Shown: positions 18,687-30,627, counted from the stretch's first letter. The stretch is 64,000 bases of DNA from Stutzerimonas azotifigens (GCF_013522725.1 NZ_JAAMRF010000002.1:248001-312000); one strand, 5' to 3'. The notes: generated by a model from the sequence alone, not told the origin. Numbers and translations: made by a program.

Positions 18687-19670
18687 CTAGCCTCTGCGCT
18701 GACGCCAGGCGCTGCGGCTGTCCTGATCGAGATAGGTCCAGGCGACGAAGCGACTCTGCTTCTGTCCCTGGGCCATCGGCTGGACCTCTACGCGCTCGGT
18801 TCCCAGCCGCTTCAAGCGCGCTAACAAGGGCGGCAGGTTGCCGCCTTTCGACACCAGCGTACTGAACCAGCACACCTGATCGGCGAACGTGCGGCTCTCT
18901 TGCGCCAGCCGCGCGATGAATGCCGCCTCGCCACCTTCACACCAGAGTTCTGCCGCCTGCCCGCCGAAATTCAGCACCGGCAGTTTGCGCTTGGGGTCGA
19001 GTTTGCCCAGGTTGCGCCACTTGCGCTGGCTGCCCTGGGTCGCCTCTTGCGCCGAAGCGTGAAAGGGGGGATTGCAGAGACTGATGTCGAAGCGATCGGC
19101 GTCTTGCACGATGCCCTCGAAGATCTTTCGCGGATCCGCTTGCCGACGTAGGCCGATCGATTTTTCCAGCCCGTTGGCCTTGATCACGGTTTCGGCGGCG
19201 GCGAGGGCGACCGAATCGATGTCCGACCCGGTGAAGCGCCAGCCATATTCATGCAGGCCGATCAGCGGATAGATGCAATTGGCCCCCGTACCCACATCCA
19301 GCACCCGGACCGCGGTGCCGCGAGGAATCGCGCCATCGTTGTCTTCAGCCAGCAGATCGGCCACGCCGTGCAGGTAGTCGGCGCGCCCAGGCACGGGCGG
19401 GCAGAGGTAACCGGGCGGAATGTCCCAGTGCTCGATGCCGTAAAACTGCTTAAGCAACGCGCGATTGAACACCCGCACCGCAGCGGGATCGGCGAAGTCG
19501 ATGCTTTCCTTGCCGTACGGATTGATCACGACGAACTCGGCCAGCGCTGGGCAACCCGCAATCAGTGCGGCGAAATCGTAGCGCCCGCTGTGACGGTTGC
19601 GCGGGTGCAGCGCCGGACGCGTCGGGGCGGAGGCGTTGAATGAAGGATGGGGCTTTTTGTTGGAAGACAT
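18687..19670 (-). CDS. rlmF: 23S rRNA (adenine-1618-N6)-methyltransferase
   Basis: 327 aa SAM-dependent enzyme that methylates A1618 of 23S r[16 protein letters not shown] near residue 20 is the RlmF family opening; [16 protein letters not shown] is the SAM-binding motif I; SLCNPPFH is the NPPF catalytic motif of N6-adenine methyltransferases. The ATG at 19670 gives the usual length; an in-frame ATG at 19745 would add residues unlike the family and overlap the neighbouring gene. No strong ribosome site is seen. Confidence 0.9.
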   Translation of the reverse strand: MSSNKKPHPSFNASAPTRPALHPRNRHSGRYDFAALIAGCPALAEFVVINPYGKESIDFADPAAVRVFNRALLKQFYGIEHWDIPPGYLCPPVPGRADYLHGVADLLAEDNDGAIPRGTAVRVLDVGTGANCIYPLIGLHEYGWRFTGSDIDSVALAAAETVIKANGLEKSIGLRRQADPRKIFEGIVQDADRFDISLCNPPFHASAQEATQGSQRKWRNLGKLDPKRKLPVLNFGGQAAELWCEGGEAAFIARLAQESRTFADQVCWFSTLVSKGGNLPPLLARLKRLGTERVEVQPMAQGQKQSRFVAWTYLDQDSRSAWRQRRG

Positions 19671-19741
19671 GGGCGGGGCGGGGCAGGTGATCCGGCGCCC
19701 ATTGTCCCATATCTTCGCCGCGCTGCGTCGAGGCAGTCGGG

Positions 19742-20038
19742 TCAACGATACCCGAGCACGCCCCGGATGCGCGGCAGGTTGCGCTCGACCCAGGTGCGAT
19801 CGATGGCGCCCCAGTCGCGTATGCGATAGTGACCGGCATTGTGGCGCTCACCGTCGTCCTGCTCGAAGACGCACTCGATATCCAGTTCGCCCAGCGCCGC
19901 CAGGGTGTCCTGGGCGGTACGTCGCGGCATGCCGGTGTTCTCCATCAGCGCCGGCACGCTGGTGGCGGTGCCGCTGTCGATCAGCCAGGCGACGTAAAGA
20001 CGGCGGTAGAAGCTGGTTCGGGTCTTGCTCGCGCTCAT
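19742..20038 (-). CDS. Winged helix-turn-helix protein
   Basis: 98 aa protein with a predicted w[30 protein letters not shown] reads as two helices with a recognition helix and turn, followed by a strand pair ([20 protein letters not shown]). I chose the ATG at 20038 because GAGGAG lies just before it; a start at 20053 would overlap the nhaD stop. It probably shares a message with nhaD, which ends 12 bases upstream. It could be a DNA-binding regulator; its target is unknown. Confidence 0.78.
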   Translation of the reverse strand: MSASKTRTSFYRRLYVAWLIDSGTATSVPALMENTGMPRRTAQDTLAALGELDIECVFEQDDGERHNAGHYRIRDWGAIDRTWVERNLPRIRGVLGYR

Positions 20039-20049
20039 CGTCTCCTCAC

Positions 20050-21432
20050 TCATGACAGGGCCAGCATGCCGAGGTAGGTCGCCGCTCCGGCCGAATAGCC
20101 AAGGAAGGCCAGCAGGCTGACGCGCTTGATGTACCAGATGAAACTGATCTTCTCCATGCCCATCGCGGCAACCCCTGCGGCCGAGCCGATGATCAGCGTG
20201 CTGCCACCGGTGCCGGCGCAGTAGGCGAGCATTTCCCAGAAGGTGCCGTCGACGATGAATTGAGACAGCCAGCCGGTCTGCTCCGCTGCGGCGCCTTCGA
20301 GCATTGTCGGGCTCACCAACGGGTACATCTTCATCGCGCCAGCCACCAGCGGCACGTTGTCGACGACCGCCGAGAGCAGCCCGATCGCGTAGTTGATCGC
20401 ATAAATGTTGCCGAACGCCCATTCCAGGCCGCTCGCCACCTGGGTCAGGTGGCCCGCGGTGGCCAGCGCCGAGACGGCCAGCAGGATGCCGAGGAAGAAC
20501 AGCACGCTCGGCGTGTCGACCTTGCGCAGCACGCCGACGACCGACAACGGATGCTTGTCCTCATCATTCTTGCCGCGGTGGATGATTTCGGTCGCCAGCC
20601 ACAGCACGCCGAGGCCGAACAGGATGCCCATGTATGGCGGCAGGTGGGTCACCGTCTTGAATACCGGCACGAACATCAGTGCGCCGATGCCCAGCGCCAG
20701 CACGAGGTTGCGCTCGAAGGCAGTGGTCGGGCTACGCTCTTCGGCCAGGTGGGCCCGCGGTCGGGGGCGAGGTGCATCGCCATTGAGACGAAAGCTCAGT
20801 ACCGTCAGGGGTACCAGCAGGCAAACCAGGCTTGGCAGGAACAGCGCGGTGATCACGCCGGTCGCGCTGATCTGGCTGCCGATCCAGAGCATGGTGGTGG
20901 TGACGTCGCCGATTGGCGACCAGGCACCGCCGGCATTCGCGGCGATCACCACGACGCCGACGTACAGCCAGCGTTCGGGCCGGCCACGTACCAGCTTGCG
21001 CAGCAGCGACACCATCACGATGGTGGTGGTCAGGTTGTCCAGTGCCGCGGAAAGGAAGAACGTCAGGAAGCCGATGATCCACAGCAGATGAACGCGCTTG
21101 CGTGTCTGGATGCGGTCAGTGATGGCCTTGAATCCCTCGTGGGAATCGACCAGCTCGACGATGGTCATCGCGCCGAGCAGGAAGAACAGGATCTCGGAAA
21201 TCTCGCCGAGGTGATGACGCAGTGCCTCGATCACCAGGTCCGAGCCGCTATGCGCGGCGTGGCCGTCCTGGGGAATAAGCGGCAGGATGTGGTCCGCGCC
21301 GAGGACCAGAATCGTCCAGGTCAGTACGGCGGTGAGGATCGCCGACGCCGCTTTGTCGATCTTGAGAGGATGCTCCAGTGCGATGCACAGGTAGCCGATG
21401 ACGAACACCACAGCCATTAACAGGTACATCAA
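20050..21432 (-). CDS. nhaD: Na+/H+ antiporter, NhaD family
   Basis: 460 aa polytopic inner-membrane protein with about 12 hydrophobic segments. It shows the ion-transporter pattern FFLSAALDNLTTTIVMVSLLR (residues about 124-144) and the mirrored IGLLSAVVDNVPLVAGAM near 356, each with the conserved Asp-Asn pair, then TGGSTLIIGSAAGVAAMG. NhaD exchanges sodium or lithium for protons at alkaline pH. A short cytoplasmic wHTH gene follows in the same direction. A second family member lies at 60983. Confidence 0.88.
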   Translation of the reverse strand: MMYLLMAVVFVIGYLCIALEHPLKIDKAASAILTAVLTWTILVLGADHILPLIPQDGHAAHSGSDLVIEALRHHLGEISEILFFLLGAMTIVELVDSHEGFKAITDRIQTRKRVHLLWIIGFLTFFLSAALDNLTTTIVMVSLLRKLVRGRPERWLYVGVVVIAANAGGAWSPIGDVTTTMLWIGSQISATGVITALFLPSLVCLLVPLTVLSFRLNGDAPRPRPRAHLAEERSPTTAFERNLVLALGIGALMFVPVFKTVTHLPPYMGILFGLGVLWLATEIIHRGKNDEDKHPLSVVGVLRKVDTPSVLFFLGILLAVSALATAGHLTQVASGLEWAFGNIYAINYAIGLLSAVVDNVPLVAGAMKMYPLVSPTMLEGAAAEQTGWLSQFIVDGTFWEMLAYCAGTGGSTLIIGSAAGVAAMGMEKISFIWYIKRVSLLAFLGYSAGAATYLGMLALS

Positions 21433-21561
21433 AGCGCTCCATTCTTTTTTGTGACCCGTCGGCCTGCTCCGCAGAGCCGTGGTGCCTACATCGATGCCGC
21501 AGATTGCACGGTAAGGGTGCAGCGCACGCCCGGGCGCGGAAGGCCCGGGCGATGGTGGGCG

Positions 21562-24393
21562 TTACAGCGTCGCCATGCGCTCGCGCTGCTCGCGCAGTTT
21601 GCCCAGCGCCAGTTCCGCCTCGGCGAGCTTGGCGCGTTCCTTCTCGATGACATCCGCGGGTGCTTTCGCGACGAAGCCCTGATTGCCGAGCTTGCCCCCG
21701 ACGCGCTTGACCTCGCCGTCCAACCGGCCGATCTCCTTGTCCAGGCGCGCCAGTTCGGCGTCCTTGTCGATCAGACCGGCCATCGGCACCAGCACTTCCA
21801 TCTCGCCGACCAGCGCAGTGGCGGCCATGGGCGCTTCTTCGCCGTTCGCCAGTATGCGCACCGATTCGAGCTTGGCGAGTTTCCTGAGCAGAGGCTCGTT
21901 CTCGAGCAGACGGCGCTGGTCTTCAGCACTGGCATTGGCAAGCAGCACGTCGATGCGCTTGGCCATGGAAATGTTCATTTCGCCGCGGATCTGCCGCAGA
22001 CCGAGCATGAAGGTCTTGACCCAGCCAATGTCGGCCTCGGCTGCCGCATCGGTGCGGCTCTCGTCGGCCACCGGCCAGGGTTGCAGCATCAAGGTCTCGC
22101 CGCTCTTGCCGGCCTGGGTCTTGATCCGCTGCCAGATTTCTTCGGTGATGAAGGGCATGAAGGGATGGGCCAGGCGCAAGGCCACTTCCAGTACGCGAAT
22201 CAGCGTGCGGCGGGTGCCGCGCTGGCGCTCGACCGACGCGTTCTCGTCCCACAGCACCGGCTTGACCAGCTCCAGGTACCAGGCGCAGTACTCGTCCCAG
22301 ACGAATTCGTAGAGGGCCTGGGCCGCCAGGTCGAAACGGAAGGCATTGAGGTGCCGGGTCACGTCGGCCTCGGTGCGTTGCAGCGCGGAGATGATCCAGC
22401 GGTCGACCGACGACAGCTCGACGGGCTCGTCATTGACGCCGGTGTCCTGGCCGTCGGTGTTCTCCAGCACGAAGTTGGTGGCGTTCCACAGCTTGTTGCA
22501 GAAGTTGCGATAGCCCTCGACGCGGCCCATGTCGAACTTGATGTCGCGGCCGGTGGAGGCCAGCGAGCAGAAAGTGAAGCGCAAGGCGTCGGTGCCGTAG
22601 CTGGCGATGCCTTCGGGGAATTCGGCGCGGGTCTGCTTGGCGATCTTCTCGGCGAGCTTGGGTTGCATCATGCCGCTGGTGCGTTTCTCCAGCAGTGCGT
22701 CGAGGGTAATGCCGTCGACGATGTCCAGCGGGTCGAGCACGTTGCCCTTGGACTTGGACATCTTCTGGCCCTGGCCGTCGCGTACCAGGCCGTGCACGTA
22801 GACAGTCTTGAACGGGATCTGCCCGGTCAGGTGGGTCGAGAGCATGATCATCCGGGCGACCCAGAAGAATATGATGTCGAAGCCCGTGACCAGCACGTCG
22901 GTGGGGTGGAAGGTCTTCAGCGCCTCGGTCTGCTCGGGCCAGCCGAGGGTGGAGAAGGTCCACAGGCCGGAGCTGAACCAGGTGTCGAGCACGTCGTCGT
23001 CCTGGCGCAGGCTGACTTCGCCGAGGTTGTGCTTGGTGCGAACCTCTGCCTCGTCACGGCCGACGTAGACGTTGCCCGCCTCGTCGTACCAGGCCGGGAT
23101 GCGGTGGCCCCACCAGAGCTGGCGGCTGATGCACCAGTCCTGGATGTCGCGCATCCAGCTGAAGTACATGTTCTCGTACTGCTTGGGCACGAACTGGATC
23201 TGCCCGCTCTCCACCGCAGCGATGGCCTTCTCGGCGAGTGGCTTGGTGGAGACGTACCACTGGTCGGTGAGCCAGGGTTCGATCACGGTGCCGGAGCGAT
23301 CGCCCTTCGGTACCTTCAGGGCGTGGTCGTCGATCTTCTCCAGCAGGCCGGCAGCGTCGAAGGCTGCCACGATCCGCTTGCGCGCCTCGAAGCGATCGAG
23401 GCCTGCGTATTCGGCTGGCAGGCTGGCATCCACCGCGGTGTTGAGGCTGCCATCAAGGTTGAACACCTGGCCGGCGGCGAGCACGGCGGCATTCTTGTCG
23501 AAGATGTTGATCAGCGGCAGGCCGTGGCGCTTGCCCACTTCGTAGTCGTTGAAGTCGTGTGCCGGGGTGATCTTGACGCAGCCGGTGCCGAACTCGGGGT
23601 CGCAGTAGTCGTCGCCGATGATCGGGATCCGCCGACCCACCAGTGGCAGTTCGATGTAGCTGCCGATCAGTGCCTTGTAGCGCTCGTCCTCGGGATGGAC
23701 CGCCACGGCGGCATCGCCGAGCATGGTTTCCGGACGGGTGGTGGCGACGATCAGGTAATTCTTGCCATCGGCGGTCCGCTTGCCGTCGGCCAGCGGATAA
23801 CGCAGGTTCCACAGCGAGCCTTTCTCGTCGTGGCTTTCCACTTCCAGGTCGGAAATGGCGGTGTGCAGCTTGGTGTCCCAGTTGACCAGACGCTTGCCAC
23901 GGTAGATCAGACCATCTTCATGCAGGCGCACGAAGGCTTCCTTGACCGCTTCGGACAGGCCTTCGTCCATGGTGAAGCGCTCGCGCGACCAATCCACCGA
24001 GGAGCCGAGCCGGCGGATCTGGCGGCTGATGTTACCGCCCGATTGCGCCTTCCATTCCCAGACCTTCTCCAGGAATTTCTCCCGGCCCAGGTCGTGCCGG
24101 CTCAGGCCCTGCGCGCCGATCTGCCGCTCCACCAGCATCTGCGTGGCGATGCCGGCGTGGTCGGTGCCAGGCTGCCACAGGGTGTTGCGGCCCTGCATGC
24201 GGCGGAAGCGGATCAGCGCATCCATGATGGCGTTGTTGAAGCCATGGCCCATGTGCAGGCTGCCGGTGACGTTCGGCGGCGGGATCATGATGGTGTAGGG
24301 TTCGCCGGCCCCTTGGGGGGCGAAGTAATTGTTCTGCTCCCAGGTCTGGTACCAGGAAGTCTCGATGGCGTGCGGCTGGTAGGTCTTGTCCAT
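21562..24393 (-). CDS. valS: Valyl-tRNA synthetase
   Basis: 943 aa class I aminoacyl-tRNA synthetase charging tRNA-Val. HMGH (HIGH variant) is at residues 47-50, the CP1 editing domain lies roughly between 190 and 340 ([19 protein letters not shown] is its signature), KMSKS is near residue 550, and a C-terminal coiled coil starts at about 880. Length is standard. The start codon follows the pepA-holC cluster on the same strand after a small hairpin at 24445-24470. Long frames on the opposite strand are shadows of this gene. Confidence 0.97.
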   Translation of the reverse strand: MDKTYQPHAIETSWYQTWEQNNYFAPQGAGEPYTIMIPPPNVTGSLHMGHGFNNAIMDALIRFRRMQGRNTLWQPGTDHAGIATQMLVERQIGAQGLSRHDLGREKFLEKVWEWKAQSGGNISRQIRRLGSSVDWSRERFTMDEGLSEAVKEAFVRLHEDGLIYRGKRLVNWDTKLHTAISDLEVESHDEKGSLWNLRYPLADGKRTADGKNYLIVATTRPETMLGDAAVAVHPEDERYKALIGSYIELPLVGRRIPIIGDDYCDPEFGTGCVKITPAHDFNDYEVGKRHGLPLINIFDKNAAVLAAGQVFNLDGSLNTAVDASLPAEYAGLDRFEARKRIVAAFDAAGLLEKIDDHALKVPKGDRSGTVIEPWLTDQWYVSTKPLAEKAIAAVESGQIQFVPKQYENMYFSWMRDIQDWCISRQLWWGHRIPAWYDEAGNVYVGRDEAEVRTKHNLGEVSLRQDDDVLDTWFSSGLWTFSTLGWPEQTEALKTFHPTDVLVTGFDIIFFWVARMIMLSTHLTGQIPFKTVYVHGLVRDGQGQKMSKSKGNVLDPLDIVDGITLDALLEKRTSGMMQPKLAEKIAKQTRAEFPEGIASYGTDALRFTFCSLASTGRDIKFDMGRVEGYRNFCNKLWNATNFVLENTDGQDTGVNDEPVELSSVDRWIISALQRTEADVTRHLNAFRFDLAAQALYEFVWDEYCAWYLELVKPVLWDENASVERQRGTRRTLIRVLEVALRLAHPFMPFITEEIWQRIKTQAGKSGETLMLQPWPVADESRTDAAAEADIGWVKTFMLGLRQIRGEMNISMAKRIDVLLANASAEDQRRLLENEPLLRKLAKLESVRILANGEEAPMAATALVGEMEVLVPMAGLIDKDAELARLDKEIGRLDGEVKRVGGKLGNQGFVAKAPADVIEKERAKLAEAELALGKLREQRERMATL

Positions 24394-24444
24394 GCGGCGG
24401 GACCCTTAAAACGGCTGATCAGGGAAAACCGGAGAGTATAAAGG

Positions 24445-24470
24445 CAAAACGCCGATCGGAGGATCGGCGT
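24445..24470 (-). terminator. Hairpin with short U-tract in the valS leader
   Basis: Nine perfect base pairs ACGCCGATC/GATCGGCGT close a four-base loop and are followed by four U residues on the minus strand. It sits between the end of the unknown gene after holC and the valS ATG, 50 bases from it. It may end part of the pepA-holC transcript or attenuate valS; the short U-tract makes termination incomplete at best. Confidence 0.5.
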
Positions 24471-24503
24471 AAGGGTAGGCCGGCGCGACTGAGTTTCGCC
24501 CGG

Positions 24504-24890
24504 TCAGTATTTGCGGGTCTGGATCAGTCCTTCGAGGCGGCGCTTGAGTTCGGCCTCGATTTGCGGGACGAAGTCGTCGATGACGTCCTGCAGGATCAGG
24601 TTGGCCGCGGCCCGCAGTTCGCTGTCCAGCTTGCGTTCGGCGGGCGTTCGCTGACCGGGCTGCTGCGACGAAGGCTGAGTTGCGGGGTGAGTCGGTGCTG
24701 GCGCGGTCGGCGATGCGGCAGGCGGCGCTCGGTCAGGTACGGGGGCGACGACCTCGGAAAGCAGCGGAATCGCAGCAGGATCCAGAGCAGCGTCCGGCGA
24801 GTCGGCTTCGGGAAAATCGTCGCCGAGCAGGGCGCGGATCGACTCCAGGTCGTCCAGCAGGGGCGAAGGCTTTTTCGGGGTATCAGCCAT
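24504..24890 (-). CDS. Hypothetical protein between holC and valS
   Basis: 128 aa acidic protein. Residues 1-35 contain PLLDDLESIRALLGDD, 40-85 are a low-complexity Pro/Ala/Thr linker, and 86-128 form an amphipathic helical block (ERKLDSELRAAANLILQDVIDDFVPQIEAELKRR in outline). The position between holC and valS is conserved in pseudomonads. The linker-plus-helix design suggests an adaptor, but no function is known to me. Confidence 0.8.
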   Translation of the reverse strand: MADTPKKPSPLLDDLESIRALLGDDFPEADSPDAALDPAAIPLLSEVVAPVPDRAPPAASPTAPAPTHPATQPSSQQPGQRTPAERKLDSELRAAANLILQDVIDDFVPQIEAELKRRLEGLIQTRKY

Positions 24891-24916
24891 GGTGCAGGGT
24901 ATTCCGCGATCGCGTC

Positions 24917-25336
24917 TTAGAGTTCAACACGCTTTGGATCATAGCCGCGCTGGCGATACAGACGAAAGTTGTCCCGGCAGACGGTCAACAGCTCCGGCGC
25001 CTGGTTGACGATCTCGATCACCCGGCTGAAGCGGTCGACATGGGGCGACAGGGTCGGGGCCAGGTTGACTAGCAACCCCTGCGAGACCTCCGGTGGCTGG
25101 TCGCGACCGATCACCACGGGTGAGTTCGGCTCGTCGTCGTGCAGGTCATGGGGGATGAAACTCTCGGCCCGAAAGCGCCAGAGCAGCTCGTCGATCTCCC
25201 GGCACTGCGCCCCGTCGACGCAGCGGATGAACACCGACATACCGTGGCGCCAGCCCTTGGCCGCAAGTGTGCAGGCCGCCCGCAGGCGACCGGCCGTGTC
25301 GGCACTCGGCAGTACGTAGAATTCGACCCGGGTCAT
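24917..25336 (-). CDS. holC: DNA polymerase III subunit chi
   Basis: 139 aa subunit of the replicative clamp loader that links it to single-strand binding protein. It shows the family opening VEFYVLPSADTAGRL, the RCVDGAQCREIDELLWRF block near residue 42, FIPHDL near 61, and VVIGRD followed by LLVNL. The ATG at 25336 gives the family length; a longer frame continues into pepA's end. It lies 47 bases after pepA and before the unknown gene, as in other Pseudomonas. Confidence 0.93.
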   Translation of the reverse strand: MTRVEFYVLPSADTAGRLRAACTLAAKGWRHGMSVFIRCVDGAQCREIDELLWRFRAESFIPHDLHDDEPNSPVVIGRDQPPEVSQGLLVNLAPTLSPHVDRFSRVIEIVNQAPELLTVCRDNFRLYRQRGYDPKRVEL

Positions 25337-25383
25337 GAACCGCCAGCCTGGTCGAGCTGGCGGGGCAGGGGCAGGCGTGGCAT

Positions 25384-26919
<1,536 letters not shown>

Positions 26920-27010
26920 CTATTTTCCGGTGGTTCGTCTGCGGGCGGGCCGGCAATGGCGGTTAGTTTGAGCGTACCCGCCTGAGCCTGACAACCCTGG
27001 AGTTTCTGGT

Positions 27011-28129
27011 TTGATCGTCTTTCGCTACCTGTCTCGTGAAGTCCTGATCACCATGAGTGCCGTCAGCGCCGTGCTGCTGGTGATCATCATGAGTGGCCGT
27101 TTCATCAAGTATCTCGCCCAGGCCGCGCAAGGCCTGCTCGACCCCGGCGTGTTGTTCCTGATCATGGGGTTCCGCCTTCCCGGCTTCCTGCAATTGATCC
27201 TTCCCCTGGGCTTGTTCCTCGGCATTCTCCTGGCTTACGGGCGTCTTTACCTGGAAAGCGAGATGACGGTGCTGTCGGCGACCGGCATGAGCCAGCAACG
27301 GCTCATGGTCTACAGTCTTGCGCCCGCCGCGGTTGTGGCTTTTCTGGTTGGATGGTTGAGCTTGGGGCTGGCCCCGCAAGGGGTGACCGAGGTGGCGCGG
27401 ATCCTCAATCAGCAGGAGTCGCTGACCGAATTCGATACCTTGGTTCCTGGTCGCTTCCAGACCATGCGGAGCGGCAGCCGGGTGACCTATACCCGCGAAT
27501 TGTCCCAGGATCGCAGCGAGCTGGCTGGCATCTTCATGTCCGAGACCAACACCTCGAGCCAAAGTGGCGCCGACCGCGGCGTTTCGGTGATCGTTGCCGA
27601 GCGCGGGCGCCAGGAAGTCCAGCCGGACGGCAGCCGCTATCTGATTCTGGAAAAAGGCTTTCGCTACGACGGCAATCCGGGACAGGCCAATTACCGTGCC
27701 ATCGAGTACGACACCTACGGCGTACTGCTGCCGCGCCCGGAAGTCAGTCTCGAGATCAGCGACCGCGAAGCCATACCGACGGGCGATCTGTTCGGCAGCG
27801 ACAACCTGCGCCATCAGTCCGAGCTGCAGTGGCGCCTTTCGCTGCCGTTGCTGGTGTTCGTCGTGACGCTGCTGGCCGTGCCGTTGTCGCGGGTCAATCC
27901 GCGGCAGGGGCGATTCCTCAAGCTGTTGCCCGCGATCCTTCTTTATATGACCTACCTTGCGTTGCTCATCGCCGCCCGCGGCTCGCTCGACAAGGGGCGT
28001 ATCCCGCCGGCCCTGGGCCTGTGGTGGGTCCATGCCCTGTTCCTCGGGGTTGGTCTGCTCATGCTGTACTGGGAACCCCTGCGCCTGAACATGAAGCGCC
28101 GTCGCGCCGGGAGCCTTGCCCATGGTTAA
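27011..28129 (+). CDS. lptF: LPS export ABC transporter permease LptF
   Basis: 372 aa inner-membrane subunit of the LptB2FGC machine that extracts lipopolysaccharide from the inner membrane. Membrane helices are visible near residues 11-31, 50-72 and 95-118, then a periplasmic jellyroll domain (about 130-265), then three C-terminal helices. Translation starts at TTG (27011), with GGAG ten bases upstream; the next ATG is internal to the first helix. Its stop overlaps the start of lptG. Confidence 0.95.
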   Translation: MIVFRYLSREVLITMSAVSAVLLVIIMSGRFIKYLAQAAQGLLDPGVLFLIMGFRLPGFLQLILPLGLFLGILLAYGRLYLESEMTVLSATGMSQQRLMVYSLAPAAVVAFLVGWLSLGLAPQGVTEVARILNQQESLTEFDTLVPGRFQTMRSGSRVTYTRELSQDRSELAGIFMSETNTSSQSGADRGVSVIVAERGRQEVQPDGSRYLILEKGFRYDGNPGQANYRAIEYDTYGVLLPRPEVSLEISDREAIPTGDLFGSDNLRHQSELQWRLSLPLLVFVVTLLAVPLSRVNPRQGRFLKLLPAILLYMTYLALLIAARGSLDKGRIPPALGLWWVHALFLGVGLLMLYWEPLRLNMKRRRAGSLAHG

Positions 28130-29183
28130 GCTCGATCGCTATATCGGTCGTCATGTGTTCGTGGCGATTCTGGCCGTCCTGGGAATCATCGTCGGGCTTG
28201 CCCTGCTGTTCGCGTTCATCGACGAGCTGGGTGATATCGAAGGCAGCTATGGGTTGGCTGATGCGTTGTTATACGTGTTCATGACTGCCCCGCGTCGTTT
28301 GTACGAGATGCTGCCGATGGCCGCGCTGATCGGCTGCCTGATCGGTCTGGGTACGCTGGCCAGCAGCAGCGAGCTGACCATCATGCGCGCCGCGGGTGTC
28401 TCGCTCGGGCGCATCGTCTGGGCGGTCATGAAGCCGATGCTGGTACTGCTGATGGTCGGCGTGCTGATCGGTGAATACGTCGCGCCCTGGAGCGAGGATG
28501 CCGCCCAGGCGCGACGTGCGATGGCGCAGGGGGGCGGCGAGGCGCAAAGCAGCAAGCGCGGGTTATGGCATCGCCAGGGCGATGAGTTCGTCCATATCAA
28601 CGCGGTTCAGCCCAATGGCGTGCTGTTCGGGGTGACCCGCTACCGTTTCGACGGCGAGCGGCACCTGCTGTCGGCAAGTTTTGCTCGTCGCGCCGATTAC
28701 CAGGGCGATCACTGGCAGTTGAAGGACATCTCCACCACGCATTTTCGCGGCGAGCGCACCGAGGTCGAGCAGACCGATGAAGTGCGTTGGGACGTACAAC
28801 TGACGCCGCAATTGCTGGGAACGGTGATCATGGAGCCCGATGCGCTGTCGATCACCGGTCTGTGGCGATACATCCACTATCTGGGCGAGCAAGGAATGAA
28901 CAATGCGCGCTACTGGCTGGCCTTCTGGGGCAAGGTCCTGCAGCCGTTGGTCACCGTCGCGCTGGTGCTGATGGCGATTTCCTTCATCTTCGGCCCGTTG
29001 CGCTCGGTGACGCTCGGTCAGCGGATTTTTACCGGTGTGGTGGTCGGATTCGTCTTCCGCATCGTTCAGGATCTGCTCGGGCCGGCCAGTCAGGTGTTCG
29101 GATTCTCTCCGCTGCTGGCCGTGGTGCTACCCGCTGCGATCTGCGCATTGGCGGGCCTGCTTCTGCTGCGGCGGGCCGGCTAA
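28122..29183 (+). CDS. lptG: LPS export ABC transporter permease LptG
   Basis: 353 aa partner of LptF with the same layout: helices near residues 10-35, 55-80 and 100-122, a periplasmic beta-jellyroll region about 135-265, then three C-terminal helices. I chose the ATG at 28122, eight bases inside lptF's end; a TTG six bases earlier is possible. The overlap ensures equal synthesis of the two permeases. It converges with the RDD gene, stop codons five bases apart. Confidence 0.95.
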   Translation: MVKLDRYIGRHVFVAILAVLGIIVGLALLFAFIDELGDIEGSYGLADALLYVFMTAPRRLYEMLPMAALIGCLIGLGTLASSSELTIMRAAGVSLGRIVWAVMKPMLVLLMVGVLIGEYVAPWSEDAAQARRAMAQGGGEAQSSKRGLWHRQGDEFVHINAVQPNGVLFGVTRYRFDGERHLLSASFARRADYQGDHWQLKDISTTHFRGERTEVEQTDEVRWDVQLTPQLLGTVIMEPDALSITGLWRYIHYLGEQGMNNARYWLAFWGKVLQPLVTVALVLMAISFIFGPLRSVTLGQRIFTGVVVGFVFRIVQDLLGPASQVFGFSPLLAVVLPAAICALAGLLLLRRAG

Positions 29184-29188
29184 AGCCG

Positions 29189-29689
29189 TCACTTCTTCTT
29201 GTGGATGTTCTTCGGCAGTTGGACGACCTGGCTTTCGGAATAGATGTCATGCCAGGTGCGCTTGCGCTTGTCCCAGAGCATCCAGAGATAGCCGAGTCCG
29301 AAGAACAGCCACGAGCCAATCGCAACGATGAAGCGCAGCAACGCCTGCCAGAGTCTTATCGCGCTGCCGTCCGCATTCTGTATCCGTACGCCCCATACCT
29401 GCATGCCGAGTGTCTGGCCATTATGGGTCCAGAATTTAGCGAAGAAGCCGAACAGGCTGAAGAACAGCAGGGTCGAGAGCAGTGGGTCGATATCCAAGGC
29501 GCCGGTTTCGGACATCGCCTGCAGTTGTTCGCTGCCGTACAGCAGTCGCAGCACGATCTGCTGATAGGCGAGCGTCACTACCATCATTAGAGCGATGGAA
29601 AGGAAGCTGTCGTAGAAAATAGCGGCCAGGCGACGCCAGAGACTGGCGGGCGGGAAGGGTCCCTGGGGGGTGAGCAGGTGATTGCGCAT
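29189..29689 (-). CDS. RDD-family membrane protein
   Basis: 166 aa protein of the RDD family. It begins with PASLWRRLAAIFYDS (an Arg and Asp of the family motif), then has three hydrophobic segments at about 25-48, 75-93 and 122-143, and ends in the cytoplasmic DKRKRTWHDIYS motif typical of the family. The function is unclear; some RDD proteins act in sodium transport. The ATG at 29689 is preferred because upstream residues in the longer frame do not match. It lies between lptG and the cold-shock gene. Confidence 0.85.
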   Translation of the reverse strand: MRNHLLTPQGPFPPASLWRRLAAIFYDSFLSIALMMVVTLAYQQIVLRLLYGSEQLQAMSETGALDIDPLLSTLLFFSLFGFFAKFWTHNGQTLGMQVWGVRIQNADGSAIRLWQALLRFIVAIGSWLFFGLGYLWMLWDKRKRTWHDIYSESQVVQLPKNIHKKK

Positions 29690-29738
29690 CTCGGCTCCGA
29701 TAGAAAAGGCAGCCGGCATTCTACGGAATTCCGCCCAC

Positions 29739-29772
29739 AAAAAAGCCCCTGATGTTTCCATCAGGGGCTTTC
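29739..29772 (-). terminator. Terminator after the cold-shock gene
   Basis: AGCCCCTGATG pairs with CATCAGGGGCT around a four-base loop, with six U residues following on the minus strand and three on the plus strand. It lies 15 bases after the stop of the cold-shock gene. Confidence 0.9.
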
Positions 29773-29787
29773 GACAAGCGGCGAGGC

Positions 29788-30000
29788 TTAGCCCAGGATT
29801 TGAACCTGGTCAGCCTGCATGCCCTTCTGTCCTTGTACAGCGATGAAGCTGACTTTCTGGCCTTCTTTCAGGCTCTTGAAGCCATTACCTTCGATCGCGC
29901 GGAAGTGCACGAACAGATCCGGACCGCTCTCAGGAGTGATGAAACCAAAACCTTTCTCGTCGTTAAACCACTTGACGGTACCGTTCTGACGATTCGACAT
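29788..30000 (-). CDS. Cold-shock domain protein, CspA family
   Basis: 70 aa OB-fold nucleic-acid-binding protein. It contains [15 protein letters not shown] (RNP1 at KGFGFI, about residues 16-21) and DLFVHF (RNP2, about 28-33). These proteins act as RNA chaperones that melt secondary structure. AAGGA precedes the ATG. A leader of well over 100 bases with no gene lies upstream, as is usual for cold-inducible csp genes, but whether this paralogue is cold-induced cannot be told from sequence. Confidence 0.95.
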   Translation of the reverse strand: MSNRQNGTVKWFNDEKGFGFITPESGPDLFVHFRAIEGNGFKSLKEGQKVSFIAVQGQKGMQADQVQILG

Positions 30001-30570
30001 GTCTTTGTATCCTTGAAACTCAAAAGTTGAATTGCCCCGGCATTTAGATGCAGGAAGCTGGAACTGGTTGCAAAGAGTAAGAGAAGTCGAGCGGGATGTA
30101 GCGGATCTGAAGATCTACTGCATCAGGTCACGATTCAACAGCGACCCATGCAAACACAGTGGGCACACTCTACGCTAACTCGCCGGGGAATGCCAACCCC
30201 TCGGAGCCATGAAAGTTGAACGTGCAGAGACAGCACCTGCGCGTGTGTGTGTGCTGGCGAAAGTCGCCGTGTTGCGGTCGCGTTTCTGTGACGGGGATGT
30301 GGCAGTTGCCGTACACCTATCACGGCGCTCGCGCCATGGCCCGTCTGGAGCCTGAATCCGCAGGCGGATCCAGTATTCGGTGATGCTGCTTCGGTAGCCG
30401 GTGCTCGTAGTGGAGCGCTGGCAGATTCGTACGCCGAAGAGTCGCCTGGCAACCTGTTGGATTTGGTTTGGCTGCGCAGGAAAGGACGCGGATACTACAG
30501 CGTCGAACGCTGGCATGCAATGGCGCAGAGCCAATAACCGGAACCGCTCCACACTGCATGTGGCTGAGAC
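30001..30570. other. Long gap upstream of the cold-shock gene
   Basis: About 570 bases without a supportable gene. The part next to the cold-shock gene is AT-richer and should hold its leader RNA and promoter. A GT/GC-alternating stretch lies at about 30238-30255. Frames found here on either strand share nothing with known families and have poor codon use. Confidence 0.5.
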
Positions 30571-30594
30571 AAAAAAACCGGACAACGCCGGTTT
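30571..30594 (-). terminator. Terminator after tRNA-Leu
   Basis: AAACCGG/CCGGTTT arms with a six-base loop are followed by seven U residues on the minus strand. A second hairpin, GGCGGC/GCCGCC, lies between it and the tRNA at 30601-30619. Confidence 0.88.
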
Positions 30595-30627
30595 CATATC
30601 GGCGGCTTTGCTTGCCGCCTGAAGTAT

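Noticed and set aside
21451-24441. A 996-codon open frame on the plus strand opposite valS
   Set aside because: It is a mirror frame of the valS codon pattern in GC-rich DNA; it has no domain, and valS is unambiguous.
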